A program made the translations under genes and the position numbers. From positions 45,304-109,303 of the forward strand of contig NZ_MBEU01000056.1 in the NCBI RefSeq assembly GCF_001954275.1: 64,000 nt of DNA, in the 5' to 3' direction. The stretch comes from Mycobacterium sp. IS-836 (GTDB lineage Bacteria; Actinomycetota; Actinomycetes; Mycobacteriales; Mycobacteriaceae). Below, piece by piece: positions 1 to 7,735 of this stretch; positions within the stretch are counted from its first letter, which is position 1, and the number at the start of each line of letters is the position of its first letter. Below the pieces are notes generated by a model. It ran no database searches. It had not been told where the DNA came from and saw only the letters and a list, made by a program, of their open reading frames with translations.

Positions 1-994
1 AGCTCAGGGCCGAGACCACGATCCGGCTCGGCCGCCCGCCCGCCAGGCCCGCTTCCACCGCGGCGCCGGCGTCGTCGGTGTGCACGTGCACCGAGTAGGT
101 GCCGGGCGCGGTCGCGGGCGCGATGGCCACGGAATCACCCAATTCCGAGAGCCGGTCCCGCAGCGCGTCCGCCGCCGCGGGATCGCACCCGTCCAGGCGG
201 TACATCACCTCGAACTGCGGCGCGGGGCGTTCGGCGGGGGCTTCCGGCTGCGGCGCGCGGGGCGCCAACTCGTACACCGTGCGGGCGGGCGCCTGCCCGA
301 TGACGGTGCTGCGCAGCGCGTCCAACAGGACCAGCAGGCCCCTTCCCCCGGCATCGACCGCACCGGCATCGGCGAGGACGTCGAGCTGTTCGGTGGTTTT
401 CTCCAGCGCGACGACCGCCGCGTCGCCGGCGGCGGTGATCGCCGGGCCCAGCCCGTCGTCCGCGCATTCCTCGACGGCCTCGGCCGCGGCCCGCAGGACC
501 GAGACGATGGTTCCCGGGACCTCCTGCCCGCCCATCGAGGCGATGACCAGATCGACGCCGCGTTGCAGCGCGCCGGCCAGGGTCGCGGCATCCATATCGG
601 CCAATTCACCGCCGCGGTCGGCAGCCGCGCCGGCGGTGACATCGGCGATACCGCGCAGGATCTGGGACAGGATCACGCCGGAATTGCCGCGGGCCCCGTT
701 CAGCGCCCCGGCCGACAGGGCGCCCGCGACGCGGGCCACGCATCCGGAGCCGCCGTCGGCGCGCGCGTTGGCCTCGGCCAGGGCGGAACGCATGGTGAAC
801 AGCATGTTGGCGCCGGTATCGGAATCGGCGACCGGGAACACGTTGAGCCGGTTGATCTCGTCGAGGTGGGTGATCAGGTCGCTGACGGCGGTGTGCGCCC
901 AGTCGCGCAGGGCCACCGCGTCCAGCAAACGATCCCGCGACGACGTGCTCAGGGTGACCCACCTCCTCGGAGCCTCACTCGAGTAAACCGGCAT
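1..994 (-). CDS. DAK2/DhaL-domain kinase-like protein (FakA/YloV family), C-terminus beyond window
   Basis: About 331 residues are visible and the gene runs off the left edge. The reading frame begins near the peptide LSTSSRDRLLDAVALRDW and carries the DhaL phosphate and metal signature NVFPVADSDTGANM, then an Ala/Gly-rich DhaL helical domain (GARGNSGVILSQIL) and a second domain. Family knowledge: these are fatty-acid kinase A (FakA)-like proteins that phosphorylate fatty acids held by a DegV/FakB partner, or uncharacterised EDD proteins. The M. tuberculosis counterparts are, from memory, the split genes Rv2974c/Rv2975c; here no break is seen in the visible part. The start is uncertain: the only ATG in frame is at 994, but a strong GAGGAGG lies downstream of it, about 9 bases before an in-frame CTG at 952. 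The product acts in the cytoplasm. The substrate is inferred from family only. Confidence 0.85.
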   Translation of the reverse strand, partial: MPVYSSEAPRRWVTLSTSSRDRLLDAVALRDWAHTAVSDLITHLDEINRLNVFPVADSDTGANMLFTMRSALAEANARADGGSGCVARVAGALSAGALNGARGNSGVILSQILRGIADVTAGAAADRGGELADMDAATLAGALQRGVDLVIASMGGQEVPGTIVSVLRAAAEAVEECADDGLGPAITAAGDAAVVALEKTTEQLDVLADAGAVDAGGRGLLVLLDALRSTVIGQAPARTVYELAPRAPQPEAPAERPAPQFEVMYRLDGCDPAAADALRDRLSELGDSVAIAPATAPGTYSVHVHTDDAGAAVEAGLAGGRPSRIVVSALS

Positions 995-1056
995 ATTGAG
1001 CCTAGCCAGCGCGGGCGACGGCGCCGGTCGTTGACGCCGGTGGACTGTTGACCGTT

Positions 1057-1086
1057 TTGGTGGTTGCCCGCAGCAGTCGGTATTCT
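1057..1086 (+). promoter_or_regulatory. candidate SigA-type promoter for rpmB
   Basis: TTGGTG at 1057-1062 and TATTCT at 1081-1086 are separated by 18 bases and lie about 90 bases upstream of the rpmB start. The -10 fits the mycobacterial TANNNT rule; the -35 is weak. Position and spacing are the only evidence. Confidence 0.35.
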
Positions 1087-1172
1087 GGGCTGGCCCGGGT
1101 CAGCCTGGGCCGTCCCGGCTCGTCGAGATCCATCCTGAGTGCCGGGCCCCCGAATTTTGAGGAGCTTGAAGA

Positions 1173-1367
1173 ATGGCCGCTGTGTGCGATATCTGCGGGA
1201 AAGGCCCCGGCTTCGGTAAGTCGGTGTCGCACTCCCACCGCCGCACCAGTCGCCGGTGGGACCCCAACGTCCAGACCGTGCACGTCGTGACGCGTCCCGG
1301 CGGCAACAAGCAGCGGATCAACGCCTGCACGTCCTGCATCAAGGCCGGCAAGGTCGTCCGCGGCTAG
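1173..1367 (+). CDS. rpmB: 50S ribosomal protein L28, zinc-ribbon (C+) form
   Basis: This 64-residue protein of the large ribosomal subunit keeps two CxxC pairs, C5-x2-C8 and C52-x2-C55. That makes it the zinc-binding C+ paralogue, not the cysteine-free zinc-starvation form that mycobacteria also carry. The basic middle section ([16 protein letters not shown]) is typical of L28. The start is set by GAGGAG about 9 bases upstream of ATG. The gene is divergent from the DAK2 gene and its stop codon overlaps the stop of the convergent glxA-like gene. Because it has the zinc ribbon it is not expected to be Zur-repressed, and no Zur-like palindrome was seen upstream. Length and motifs match the family well. 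Confidence 0.95.
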   Translation: MAAVCDICGKGPGFGKSVSHSHRRTSRRWDPNVQTVHVVTRPGGNKQRINACTSCIKAGKVVRG

Positions 1368-2359
1368 CGAGCCGCATCACGGGTGGCGAACGCGCGCCGG
1401 TAGTCCGACGGCCTCAAGCCGACCGCACCCGAGAACAATCGGCGGAACGTGCCGGTGTCCCGGTAGCCCACCGACCGCGCGATCTGCTCGATGCTGAGGT
1501 CCGTCGCTTCCAGGAGCTGCTTCGCCCGGGACACCCGCGCCGCCTGGACGAAGTCCAGCGGCGTCTGACCGGTCTCGGCCCGGAATCGCCGAAGCATGGT
1601 GCGGGTGCTCACATGGTGTGCGGCCGCGAGCGCGGCCAGGTTGTACTCCCGATCCAGGTTGGCCAAGAGGTCGCGCCGCACATGGGTCGAGAACCCTTGC
1701 CGCACACTCCCATCGAGGGTCTCGTCGATGTAGGGCGACTGCAGCGCGCGGCCCGGTGTGGTCAGGGTGATCTTCGATGTGGTGCGGGCCACGGTGGCGC
1801 CCGCGCGCAAGCGGACGAGATGTAGCGCCAGGTCAAGTGACGCGCTGAACGCGCCGGTCGTCGTGATCGGCCCGTCTTCGATCAGGAGCGCATCACGGTC
1901 CACGATCGCCTCGGGGTGACGCCTGCCCAGCTCGTCGGCGAACAGCCACGCGGTCGTCGCGCGCCGTCCGTCGAGCATGCCGGCCGCGCCCAGGAGGAAA
2001 GCACCGACGCAGATGCTCGCGGTCGGGATGCCCCGCGCCGCAACCCGTCGAAGGAGCGCGATCTCGTCCCCCCACGTCTCGAGCCGGCCGTCGATGTCCT
2101 GAACCGGGCTGAGGTCGAATCCCGGAATCACGAGGAGGTCGAGGCCGTAACGCATTCGCGGAGCCCGCATTTCGATTCCGCCGCTCGCGGACACGGCGCC
2201 CGGGCGAGCGGCATGCAGCGTCGTGATGAACGGAACCGGTTGGCCGTTGAACTCCGCGACACGGTTGGCCAGGGTGAGCACGTCGAGCACGGCGAACGCC
2301 TCGGATGCGAAGCAATCCCGGTAGACGAGAATGCCCACCCGGCTGGCCGCATCCGCCAT
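1364..2359 (-). CDS. GlxA-family transcriptional regulator (DJ-1/PfpI domain plus AraC HTH)
   Basis: This 331-residue protein has an N-terminal DJ-1/PfpI (class I amidotransferase-like) domain at about residues 7-190. Its nucleophile-elbow cysteine is C117 in [13 protein letters not shown]. The C-terminal AraC-type double helix-turn-helix lies at about 228-326 ([19 protein letters not shown] and [20 protein letters not shown]). Family knowledge: GlxA regulators sense small molecules through the DJ-1-like domain and usually control a neighbouring operon. It is divergent from a DJ-1/AhpD/carbonic anhydrase operon 98 bases away, which it probably regulates (inference). It looks leaderless: TATTGT at 2371-2366 sits six bases before the ATG with no Shine-Dalgarno. 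The gene is not in this place in M. tuberculosis as I remember it, and its stop overlaps that of rpmB tail to tail. The ligand is unknown. Confidence 0.9.
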   Translation of the reverse strand: MADAASRVGILVYRDCFASEAFAVLDVLTLANRVAEFNGQPVPFITTLHAARPGAVSASGGIEMRAPRMRYGLDLLVIPGFDLSPVQDIDGRLETWGDEIALLRRVAARGIPTASICVGAFLLGAAGMLDGRRATTAWLFADELGRRHPEAIVDRDALLIEDGPITTTGAFSASLDLALHLVRLRAGATVARTTSKITLTTPGRALQSPYIDETLDGSVRQGFSTHVRRDLLANLDREYNLAALAAAHHVSTRTMLRRFRAETGQTPLDFVQAARVSRAKQLLEATDLSIEQIARSVGYRDTGTFRRLFSGAVGLRPSDYRRAFATRDAAR

Positions 2360-2360
2360 G

Positions 2361-2397
2361 TGGCGACAATAGCCGCTTTAGTGGCATTTTCGCCACT
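2361..2397. promoter_or_regulatory. putative GlxA operator and divergent promoter region
   Basis: Two related elements lie between the divergent genes: TGGC-N7-GCC starting at 2361 and the palindrome AGTGGC-N6-GCCACT at 2380-2397. The first overlaps the predicted leaderless -10 (TATTGT) of the glxA-like gene, so binding there would repress the regulator itself. That these are the regulator's sites is inferred from position and symmetry. Confidence 0.4.
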
Positions 2398-2457
2398 CGT
2401 GTCGTCCTCCTCCGCCCCCCACCATGAAAGGCACGTGTTGATGACGAGGAGGAAGAC

Positions 2458-3141
2458 ATGCGGCTGACGGTCGTGTTGTTCGACGGGTTCACGGCGCTGG
2501 ACGTCGTGGGCGGCTACGAAGTGCTTGCCAACGTCCCGGGCATGGAGGTCGAATTCGTCGCGGCGGCCCCTGGCGTGATCGCGGCCGACACCCGCCGCCT
2601 CGGGCTGCTCGCCTACCGCGGCATCGATGCCATCGCCTCGACCGACATCCTTTACGTGCCGGGCGGACCGGGCGTCTGCGCGGCACTCGCCGACCCGGGG
2701 CTCCTCGGTTGGCTGGCGCGGATGCACGCGGCGACCACGTGGACCGTCGGGATCTGCAACGGGGTCGCGCTGTTGGCGGCCGCCGGGATCCTCGACGGCG
2801 TCAGCGTAACCACCAACTGGGGCTGGCGGGATCGGGTGGCGTCGTACGGCGTCGACGTCGTCCCCGACCGCTTCCACCGCGACGGGCGGATCGTCACCGG
2901 CGCCGGTGTTTCGGCAAGCATCGACGCGGGGCTCTTCCTCGCGGGGCTGATCGCCGGTGACGAGATGGCGCGCCTGGTACAACTCGGCATCGAGTACTTC
3001 CCCGCACCGCCGGCGTTTGCCCGTACGGCCGTCACCGAAGTGCCCGACTCCGAGAAGCAGCTCCTGCTGGCGTTCGAGAGCGGTCCCGCGATCGAACGGC
3101 TCGCGACCGCCGAGCCGCCCTGGTCGGGGGTGACGGCATGA
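2458..3141 (+). CDS. DJ-1/PfpI family protein, isonitrile hydratase-like
   Basis: This 227-residue single-domain protein of the DJ-1/PfpI superfamily has the nucleophile cysteine C100 in VGICNGVALLAAAG and an early acidic residue, D15, in FTALDVVGGYEVL. This arrangement resembles bacterial isocyanide (isonitrile) hydratases, which use a Cys/Asp pair to add water to isonitriles and give N-formamides. Asn follows the cysteine where the characterised enzyme has Thr, so the reaction is not settled. Start: GACGAGGAGG lies about five bases upstream of ATG. It is the first gene of a tight operon, overlapping the next gene by four bases (ATGA), and is divergent from a GlxA regulator that has the same fold in its sensor domain. 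It could instead be a glyoxalase-III-like or amidase-like member. Confidence 0.8.
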   Translation: MRLTVVLFDGFTALDVVGGYEVLANVPGMEVEFVAAAPGVIAADTRRLGLLAYRGIDAIASTDILYVPGGPGVCAALADPGLLGWLARMHAATTWTVGICNGVALLAAAGILDGVSVTTNWGWRDRVASYGVDVVPDRFHRDGRIVTGAGVSASIDAGLFLAGLIAGDEMARLVQLGIEYFPAPPAFARTAVTEVPDSEKQLLLAFESGPAIERLATAEPPWSGVTA

Positions 3142-3650
3142 CCCGCATCGAACCCGTGCACGCCGATGCCGCGCTTCCTGCCTTCGACACCGCGCGGCGT
3201 CGATACGGTTGGCTGCCGAACACCATCCGGGTCATGGCGCGGGGAACCAACGCGGCCGATCTCTACCTCGCGGCGGGCGAATTCAACGCTCGGGGCGCAG
3301 TTTTGCCGCTGGCCCGCGAGCGCATCGCGATCCATGTCGCCGAGACGAACGGATGCGAGTACTGCCGGACGGCGCACACCCTCGCCGCACGCGCGCTCGC
3401 CCGTCCGGGCCATGCCGACAATCAAAGCGTCGACGCCCAGGTCGAGTTCGCTACGCGCATGCTCCGCAGCCGCGGCCGGCTGAGCGACGAGGACCTCGAC
3501 CACGCGCGCGCGGCGGGGATCGACGCGCAAACCATGATCGACATCGCCGCGGTCATCGCGGAAAACATGCTCGGGAATCTGATCAACAACCTCGCGCGCA
3601 CCGAACTCGACGCGATGCTGCGGCAGCGGATGACGGAAGGAACCGCATGA
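3138..3650 (+). CDS. carboxymuconolactone decarboxylase/AhpD-like family protein
   Basis: This 170-residue protein has the AhpD core with the redox pair C73-x2-C76 and H80 in ETNGCEYCRTAHT, followed by helices typical of the CMD family. Family knowledge: members with this CxxC-x3-H are thiol-disulfide peroxidase partners or uncharacterised peroxidase-related proteins; true decarboxylases lack the Cys pair. A redox or detoxification role is therefore more likely than aromatic ring degradation. The gene overlaps the DJ-1 gene upstream and the carbonic anhydrase downstream, each by ATGA, so all three should be translated together. No redox partner such as AhpC is in the window. Function within the operon is unknown. 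Confidence 0.8.
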   Translation: MTRIEPVHADAALPAFDTARRRYGWLPNTIRVMARGTNAADLYLAAGEFNARGAVLPLARERIAIHVAETNGCEYCRTAHTLAARALARPGHADNQSVDAQVEFATRMLRSRGRLSDEDLDHARAAGIDAQTMIDIAAVIAENMLGNLINNLARTELDAMLRQRMTEGTA

Positions 3651-4153
3651 GCGTCGATACCCTGATCGAGCGTAACGCCCGGCGCGCCGAGGCCCTGTCC
3701 ACCGCCGACCGCTCGCTCACCCCGGCACTGCGGACCATCGTCGTCACGTGCGCCGACCATCGCGTCGACCCGTCCCACGTACTCGGTCTGCAGCCCGGCG
3801 ACGCGATCGTGCTGCGCAACCCCGGCGGCCGTGTCACCGCCGATGTGCTGCGAAGCCTCCTGGTCCTCGCCACCGTCGCCGCCGTCGAGGGCATCGACGC
3901 GGCGTTCGAGATCGTCGTCATGCACCACACCGACTGCGGGCTCGCTCGGCTCGACACCCCGGAACACGCCGCACTGGTCGCCGACTACATCGGCATCAAC
4001 GAGGACGACGTGGCGAAGGTGACCGTCGCCGATCCTTGGCACGCGGTGAACTACGACGTCCACGTCCTGCGCGAGGTCGTGCGTGCGCCGGGAACGACGG
4101 TCACCGGCCTGGTTTACGACCTCGACTCCGGCACGGTGCGACGCTCGGAGTGA
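3647..4153 (+). CDS. beta-class carbonic anhydrase-like protein
   Basis: This 168-residue protein carries the beta-carbonic anhydrase zinc site: C35-x-D37-x-R39 in TCADHRVD and H94-x2-C97 in HHTDCG. Family knowledge: the short form (compare M. tuberculosis Rv1284) interconverts CO2 and bicarbonate; close relatives hydrolyse carbonyl sulfide or CS2. The start is the ATG that overlaps the upstream stop (ATGA). As third gene of the DJ-1/AhpD operon it may dispose of a one-carbon product or supply bicarbonate; this is inference. The following gene is convergent and starts its 3' end 18 bases away. All zinc and Asp/Arg dyad residues are present, so it should be active. Confidence 0.85.
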   Translation: MSVDTLIERNARRAEALSTADRSLTPALRTIVVTCADHRVDPSHVLGLQPGDAIVLRNPGGRVTADVLRSLLVLATVAAVEGIDAAFEIVVMHHTDCGLARLDTPEHAALVADYIGINEDDVAKVTVADPWHAVNYDVHVLREVVRAPGTTVTGLVYDLDSGTVRRSE

Positions 4154-4170
4154 ATGCCGCCGATTGCCCG

Positions 4171-5103
4171 TCAGCCCCGGACAACGATCACGGTCTTGCC
4201 GGGCCGCCGAACGGCGCGCTGACCGCTTTCGAACGCTTCCCGACCCTGCTCGAGTGGGAATGTCGCCGCGATTTCGACGCGCAGCCGGCCGCTGTCGACG
4301 AGGGCCGCGAGCTCACCGAGCTGGTCTCGATTGGGCTCGACGATGAAGAACGTCGCCCTGATCCCGTATTCGTCGGCTTTGCCCGCGGGCGGGGGCGCCG
4401 ACAGGGTGATCAACCGCCCGCCCCGGCGCACCACCGAAAAGGATCGGTCCAGCGTCTCGCCTCCGACGGTGTCGATGACGACGTCGTAGGTATCACCGGT
4501 TTCCTCGAACCGTTGCGTTCGAACGTCGATCACGCGCTGTGCGCCGAAGCCGCGCAGCAGTTCGCCCGCGTCGCTGCGCACGGTGGCGGTGACCTCCGCG
4601 CCGAGGATCGCGGCCAGTTGCACCGCTAGGGCGCCGACCCCGCCGGCGCCGCCGTGGACCAACACGGCCTCCCCGGGTTGCACCGCGGCCTGGTCGACCA
4701 ACGCTTGCAGGGCGGTGAGCCCGGCCAGCGGCAAGGCGGCGGCGACGACATGTGAGACCGCCGACGGCTTGGCGGCCAGCTCGGCCGCGGGAACGGCAAC
4801 GAAATCCGCTGCCGCGCCGTCGCGGTCGAATCCGATCAACCCGTACACCTCGTCGCCGGGCGCGAAATCCCCGACGCCCGTGCCGATGTCGGAGACGACG
4901 CCGGATACCTCGTGCGACGGGATCACCGGAGTTCGGCTGACGCCGTCGCGGGTCCACGTTTCGTCCCATGTCAATTCGTCGAACGTGATGGCCGCGGCGT
5001 GTACCGCCACGACGACTTCGCCGGCGCCCGCGACCGGCGCCGGCGCCCGCTCGACCACGAGTACCTCCGGTCCGCCCCTGCGGTGCGCCCGCAGCGCCGT
5101 CAT
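4171..5103 (-). CDS. NADP-dependent MDR-family oxidoreductase (quinone reductase-like, zinc-free)
   Basis: This is a medium-chain reductase of about 310 residues. It has a GroES-like N-terminal half (PVIPSHEVSGVVSDIG, GDEVYGLI) and a Rossmann domain with the nucleotide-binding loop HGGAGGVGALAVQLA. The cysteine/histidine cluster of zinc alcohol dehydrogenases is missing, so it belongs to the quinone oxidoreductase-like, zinc-independent branch reducing activated carbonyls or quinones with NADPH. The start is ambiguous: ATG at 5103 (MTALRAHRRGG, the usual family start), GTG at 5112 overlapping the ung stop as GTGA, or TTG at 5124. I chose the ATG. It follows ung in the same direction and may be co-transcribed with it. 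The physiological substrate is unknown. I do not remember it at this place in M. tuberculosis. Confidence 0.85.
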   Translation of the reverse strand: MTALRAHRRGGPEVLVVERAPAPVAGAGEVVVAVHAAAITFDELTWDETWTRDGVSRTPVIPSHEVSGVVSDIGTGVGDFAPGDEVYGLIGFDRDGAAADFVAVPAAELAAKPSAVSHVVAAALPLAGLTALQALVDQAAVQPGEAVLVHGGAGGVGALAVQLAAILGAEVTATVRSDAGELLRGFGAQRVIDVRTQRFEETGDTYDVVIDTVGGETLDRSFSVVRRGGRLITLSAPPPAGKADEYGIRATFFIVEPNRDQLGELAALVDSGRLRVEIAATFPLEQGREAFESGQRAVRRPGKTVIVVRG

Positions 5104-5108
5104 TTCGC

Positions 5109-5792
5109 TCACGGCAGCCGCCAATCGACGGGCTCGGCGCCCATGCCAGCGAGCAGCTCGTTAGCGCGGCTGAACGGCCGCGAGCCGAAGAACCCGCGCG
5201 ACGCCGACAGCGGCGACGGGTGCGGCGACTCGATCGCCACGCAATCCCCTTCGGCCAGAATGGGTTTGAGCGTCGACGCGTCGCGGCCCCACAGGATGGC
5301 CACCAGCGGCCGGGACCGCTCGACCAGGGCGCGAATCGCGCATTCCGTCACCGCTTCCCAGCCCTTGCCCCGATGCGACGCCGGGTTGTTGGGGCGCACC
5401 GTCAGCACCCTGTTGAGAAGCAGCACGCCGCGCTGCGCCCAAGGCGTCAGGTCGCCGGACGAGGGCTGGGGATGGCCTAGGTCGGCGCTGTACTCGTCGA
5501 AGATATTGGCCAGGCTTCGCGGCAGCGGACGCACCTCGGGGGCCACCGAAAAGCTCAGGCCCACAGCGTGTCCCGGTGTCGGGTAGGGGTCTTGGCCGAC
5601 GATCAGCACCCGGACGTCGTCGAAGGGAAACGTGAAGGCGCGCAACACGTTCGGCCCGGCGGGCAGATACCTGCGCCCCGCGGCGATCTCGGCGCGCAGG
5701 AATTGCCCCATCTGCGCGACCTGCTCGGCCACCGGCTCCAGCGCGGTCGCCCACCCCTGCTCGACGAGTTCCTTCAACGGGCGCGCGGTCAC
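5109..5792 (-). CDS. ung: uracil-DNA glycosylase
   Basis: This 227-residue family 1 enzyme removes uracil from DNA and starts base-excision repair. It has the catalytic water-activating loop GQDPYPTPG with D68 and the C-terminal leucine/minor-groove loop [18 protein letters not shown] with H191, both complete. The GTG start ([14 protein letters not shown]) gives exactly the length of M. tuberculosis Ung as I remember it. The start overlaps the stop of the DUF1330 gene by four bases (GTGA), so translation is probably coupled. The order thiL - DUF1330 - ung - MDR on the minus strand suggests one transcript. High-GC mycobacteria suffer frequent cytosine deamination, consistent with a conserved Ung. 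Confidence 0.97.
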   Translation of the reverse strand: MTARPLKELVEQGWATALEPVAEQVAQMGQFLRAEIAAGRRYLPAGPNVLRAFTFPFDDVRVLIVGQDPYPTPGHAVGLSFSVAPEVRPLPRSLANIFDEYSADLGHPQPSSGDLTPWAQRGVLLLNRVLTVRPNNPASHRGKGWEAVTECAIRALVERSRPLVAILWGRDASTLKPILAEGDCVAIESPHPSPLSASRGFFGSRPFSRANELLAGMGAEPVDWRLP

Positions 5793-6079
5793 CGCAGTCC
5801 CTGCACCAGCAGCACCACCGTGTCCGCGCCCGCGCGCCGATCCTTCGCGATGTCCTCGTATTCGGGCGATTGCACAAAAGCGTGGAACGCCGCCTCGTCG
5901 GGAAACGACATCAACACCACCTTCTCGCGGTCCCACTGCCCCTCGGCGACCTTCGGCGACTCGTCGGCGGCCAGCAGTGTTCCGGTGTGACGGGCGAAGA
6001 CCTCCATGAACCTCGCCTGGTAGCGGTCGTAGACCGCCCGGTCGGTGAATTTCAGCTGGGCGATCGCGTAGACGGTCAC
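5789..6079 (-). CDS. DUF1330 family protein
   Basis: This 96-residue protein matches the small DUF1330 dimeric alpha/beta-barrel family. Recognisable parts are [18 protein letters not shown] near the N-terminus and [19 protein letters not shown] in the middle. No catalytic activity is established for the family; members resemble antibiotic-biosynthesis monooxygenase-type barrels in fold. It sits between thiL (9 bases upstream) and ung (4-base overlap) in a likely operon, which says little about its job. Cytoplasmic, with no signal or membrane segment. Confidence 0.8.
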   Translation of the reverse strand: MTVYAIAQLKFTDRAVYDRYQARFMEVFARHTGTLLAADESPKVAEGQWDREKVVLMSFPDEAAFHAFVQSPEYEDIAKDRRAGADTVVLLVQGLR

Positions 6080-6088
6080 GGCGCCACA

Positions 6089-7057
6089 CTAATACGACTG
6101 CCATCCGGCGTAGCCGCTCCACTCCGCTCCGTCGACGAGCACCCGGGCCGGCCCGTCGAGCACCCGGCCGACGACGCGCCAGCCGGCCGGCGCCGGGCCG
6201 GCGAAACAGGCCGCCAGGGCGTGGTCCTCGCCGCCGGCCAGCACCCACGACCATGGGTCGGCGCCCACGGCAGCCGCCGCGGCGGCCAGCGCGTCGCGGT
6301 CCACCGCCAGGGCGGCGGTGGACAGGTCGATCCCCACCCCGGACGCCGTGGCCACGTGGCGCAGGTCGGCCACCAGACCGTCGGAGACGTCGATCATCGC
6401 CTCCGCGCCCGCGCTCGCGGCCGTGGCTCCCGCGCCGTACGGCGGCTCGGGTACCAGGTGACGACGCCGAAGCTCGTCGAACCCACCAATGCCGTTGTGC
6501 CACAGGGCATATCCCGCAGCCGAGCGACCCAACTCGCCGGCGACGGCGAGCACCGAACCGGCGTGGGCCCCCGATCGCAGCACCGGCGCGCGTCCGTCCA
6601 GGTCGCCCAGCACGGTCACCGACAACACCCACTGGGGGCAGCTGACCAGATCACCGCCGGCGATGCCCGCGCCGATCCGCGCGGCCTCGTCCCACAGCCC
6701 GTCGACGAGCGCGTCCACGTCCGCCGCGCGGGTGTCACCCGGGGCGCCGAAGCCGACGACGAACGCCGTGGCCCGCGCGCCCATCGCCTCGATGTCGGCG
6801 GCGTTCTGCGCGACCGCCTTGCGGCCGACGTCGTGGGGCGTCGACCAGTCCAGCCGAAAGTGCCGGTCCTGCACCAACACATCGGTCGAAACCACGGTGC
6901 GGCCGTCGCCCGCCGACACCAGCGCCGCGTCGTCGCCGGGCCCGAGCAGCACCCCGTCGGGTTGCCGGCGTCCCCGCACCAACCGATCGATGACCGCGAA
7001 TTCGCCGAGCCGTGCCAGCGTGGGGAACTCCCCCGATGCTCCGAAGTCAGAGTCCAC
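6089..7057 (-). CDS. thiL: thiamine-monophosphate kinase
   Basis: This 322-residue enzyme phosphorylates thiamine monophosphate with ATP to thiamine diphosphate, the last step of cofactor synthesis. The N-terminal PurM/ThiL-type metal and ATP site GPGDDAALV and the [10 protein letters not shown] segment are intact. So are the GDLVSCPQW region and the second-domain signature [16 protein letters not shown]. The GTG start at 7057 is preceded by GAGGAGG at about 9 bases. The open frame continues upstream, but that part looks non-coding because it crosses the divergent promoter. It is divergent from the DUF3515 gene. In M. tuberculosis an IS1538 copy lies beyond thiL; it is absent here. Confidence 0.95.
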   Translation of the reverse strand: MDSDFGASGEFPTLARLGEFAVIDRLVRGRRQPDGVLLGPGDDAALVSAGDGRTVVSTDVLVQDRHFRLDWSTPHDVGRKAVAQNAADIEAMGARATAFVVGFGAPGDTRAADVDALVDGLWDEAARIGAGIAGGDLVSCPQWVLSVTVLGDLDGRAPVLRSGAHAGSVLAVAGELGRSAAGYALWHNGIGGFDELRRRHLVPEPPYGAGATAASAGAEAMIDVSDGLVADLRHVATASGVGIDLSTAALAVDRDALAAAAAAVGADPWSWVLAGGEDHALAACFAGPAPAGWRVVGRVLDGPARVLVDGAEWSGYAGWQSY

Positions 7058-7157
7058 GCACGCCACCTCCTCGGGCCACTCTGGGGTCGCCCCGACCTGC
7101 GGTAAGTTGGGTCTTTGCCCGACCGCGCCAGTGTAGGAGACAGGAGGTGCGCGGGCG

Positions 7158-7727
7158 GTGACGACCGACCCCAATACCGCAACCGATCTCGGCGGACCTC
7201 CGCGCGCCGCGATGATCGCCGCGGTCGCGCTGGCAGTCGCGGCGATCGGCGCGATCCTGGTCATCGCGGCGAACCGCGAGGCGCCACCACAACCCGTCGC
7301 CATTCCGGCCGTCCCCGCGCCGCAGGCCGCCAGCGCCGCATGCAAGGCGCTCACGGACGCGCTGCCGCAACGGCTGGGTAACTATCAGCGCGCGCCCGTC
7401 GCGCAGCCCGCGCCGCAGGGCGTGGCCGCCTGGCGGTCCGGACCCGATAGCCAGCCGCTGGTGCTGCGGTGCGGACTCGACCGCCCCGCCGAATTCGTCG
7501 TGGGATCCCCGATCCAGGCCGTCGACCGGGTGCAGTGGTTTGAGGTGGGCGCCCAGCAGCAATCCGCCGGCGACTCGGGCAGATCCACTTGGTACACCGT
7601 GGACCGGCCGGTGTACGTCGCGTTGACACTGCCGTCGGGGTCGGGGCCGACACCGATCCAGCAGCTCTCCGAGGTCATCGACCACACGATCGCGGCGGTG
7701 CCGATCGACCCGGCCCGTCCGGATTAG
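7158..7727 (+). CDS. DUF3515 membrane-anchored conserved protein (Rv2980-like)
   Basis: This 189-residue protein has one N-terminal membrane segment at about residues 18-38 (AAMIAAVALAVAAIGAILVIA). A Pro/Ala linker and an extracytoplasmic domain with conserved Cys (SAACKAL, LRCGLD) and WYTVDRPVYVALTLP follow. This is the DUF3515 family found across mycobacteria next to ddl and gpsA. No function is established; location outside the membrane near a cell-wall precursor ligase hints at an envelope role (inference). The start is GTG at 7158 with AGGAGG about 12 bases upstream. It converges with ddlA, leaving only eight bases between their stops and no visible hairpin. Confidence 0.85.
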   Translation: MTTDPNTATDLGGPPRAAMIAAVALAVAAIGAILVIAANREAPPQPVAIPAVPAPQAASAACKALTDALPQRLGNYQRAPVAQPAPQGVAAWRSGPDSQPLVLRCGLDRPAEFVVGSPIQAVDRVQWFEVGAQQQSAGDSGRSTWYTVDRPVYVALTLPSGSGPTPIQQLSEVIDHTIAAVPIDPARPD

Positions 7728-7735
7728 TGAGCCCG

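Noticed and set aside
1173..1367. Zur-regulated zinc-independent ribosomal protein paralogue
   Set aside because: The L28 here keeps both CxxC pairs and no Zur-like palindrome was seen upstream.
3138..3650. Aromatic catabolic 4-carboxymuconolactone decarboxylase
   Set aside because: The CxxC-x3-H site marks the AhpD-like redox branch and no protocatechuate pathway genes are nearby.
1364..5103. Genomic island with integrase or attachment site
   Set aside because: No integrase, tRNA or flanking repeat was seen at the ends and the base composition appears similar to neighbours; acquisition is suggested only by synteny.
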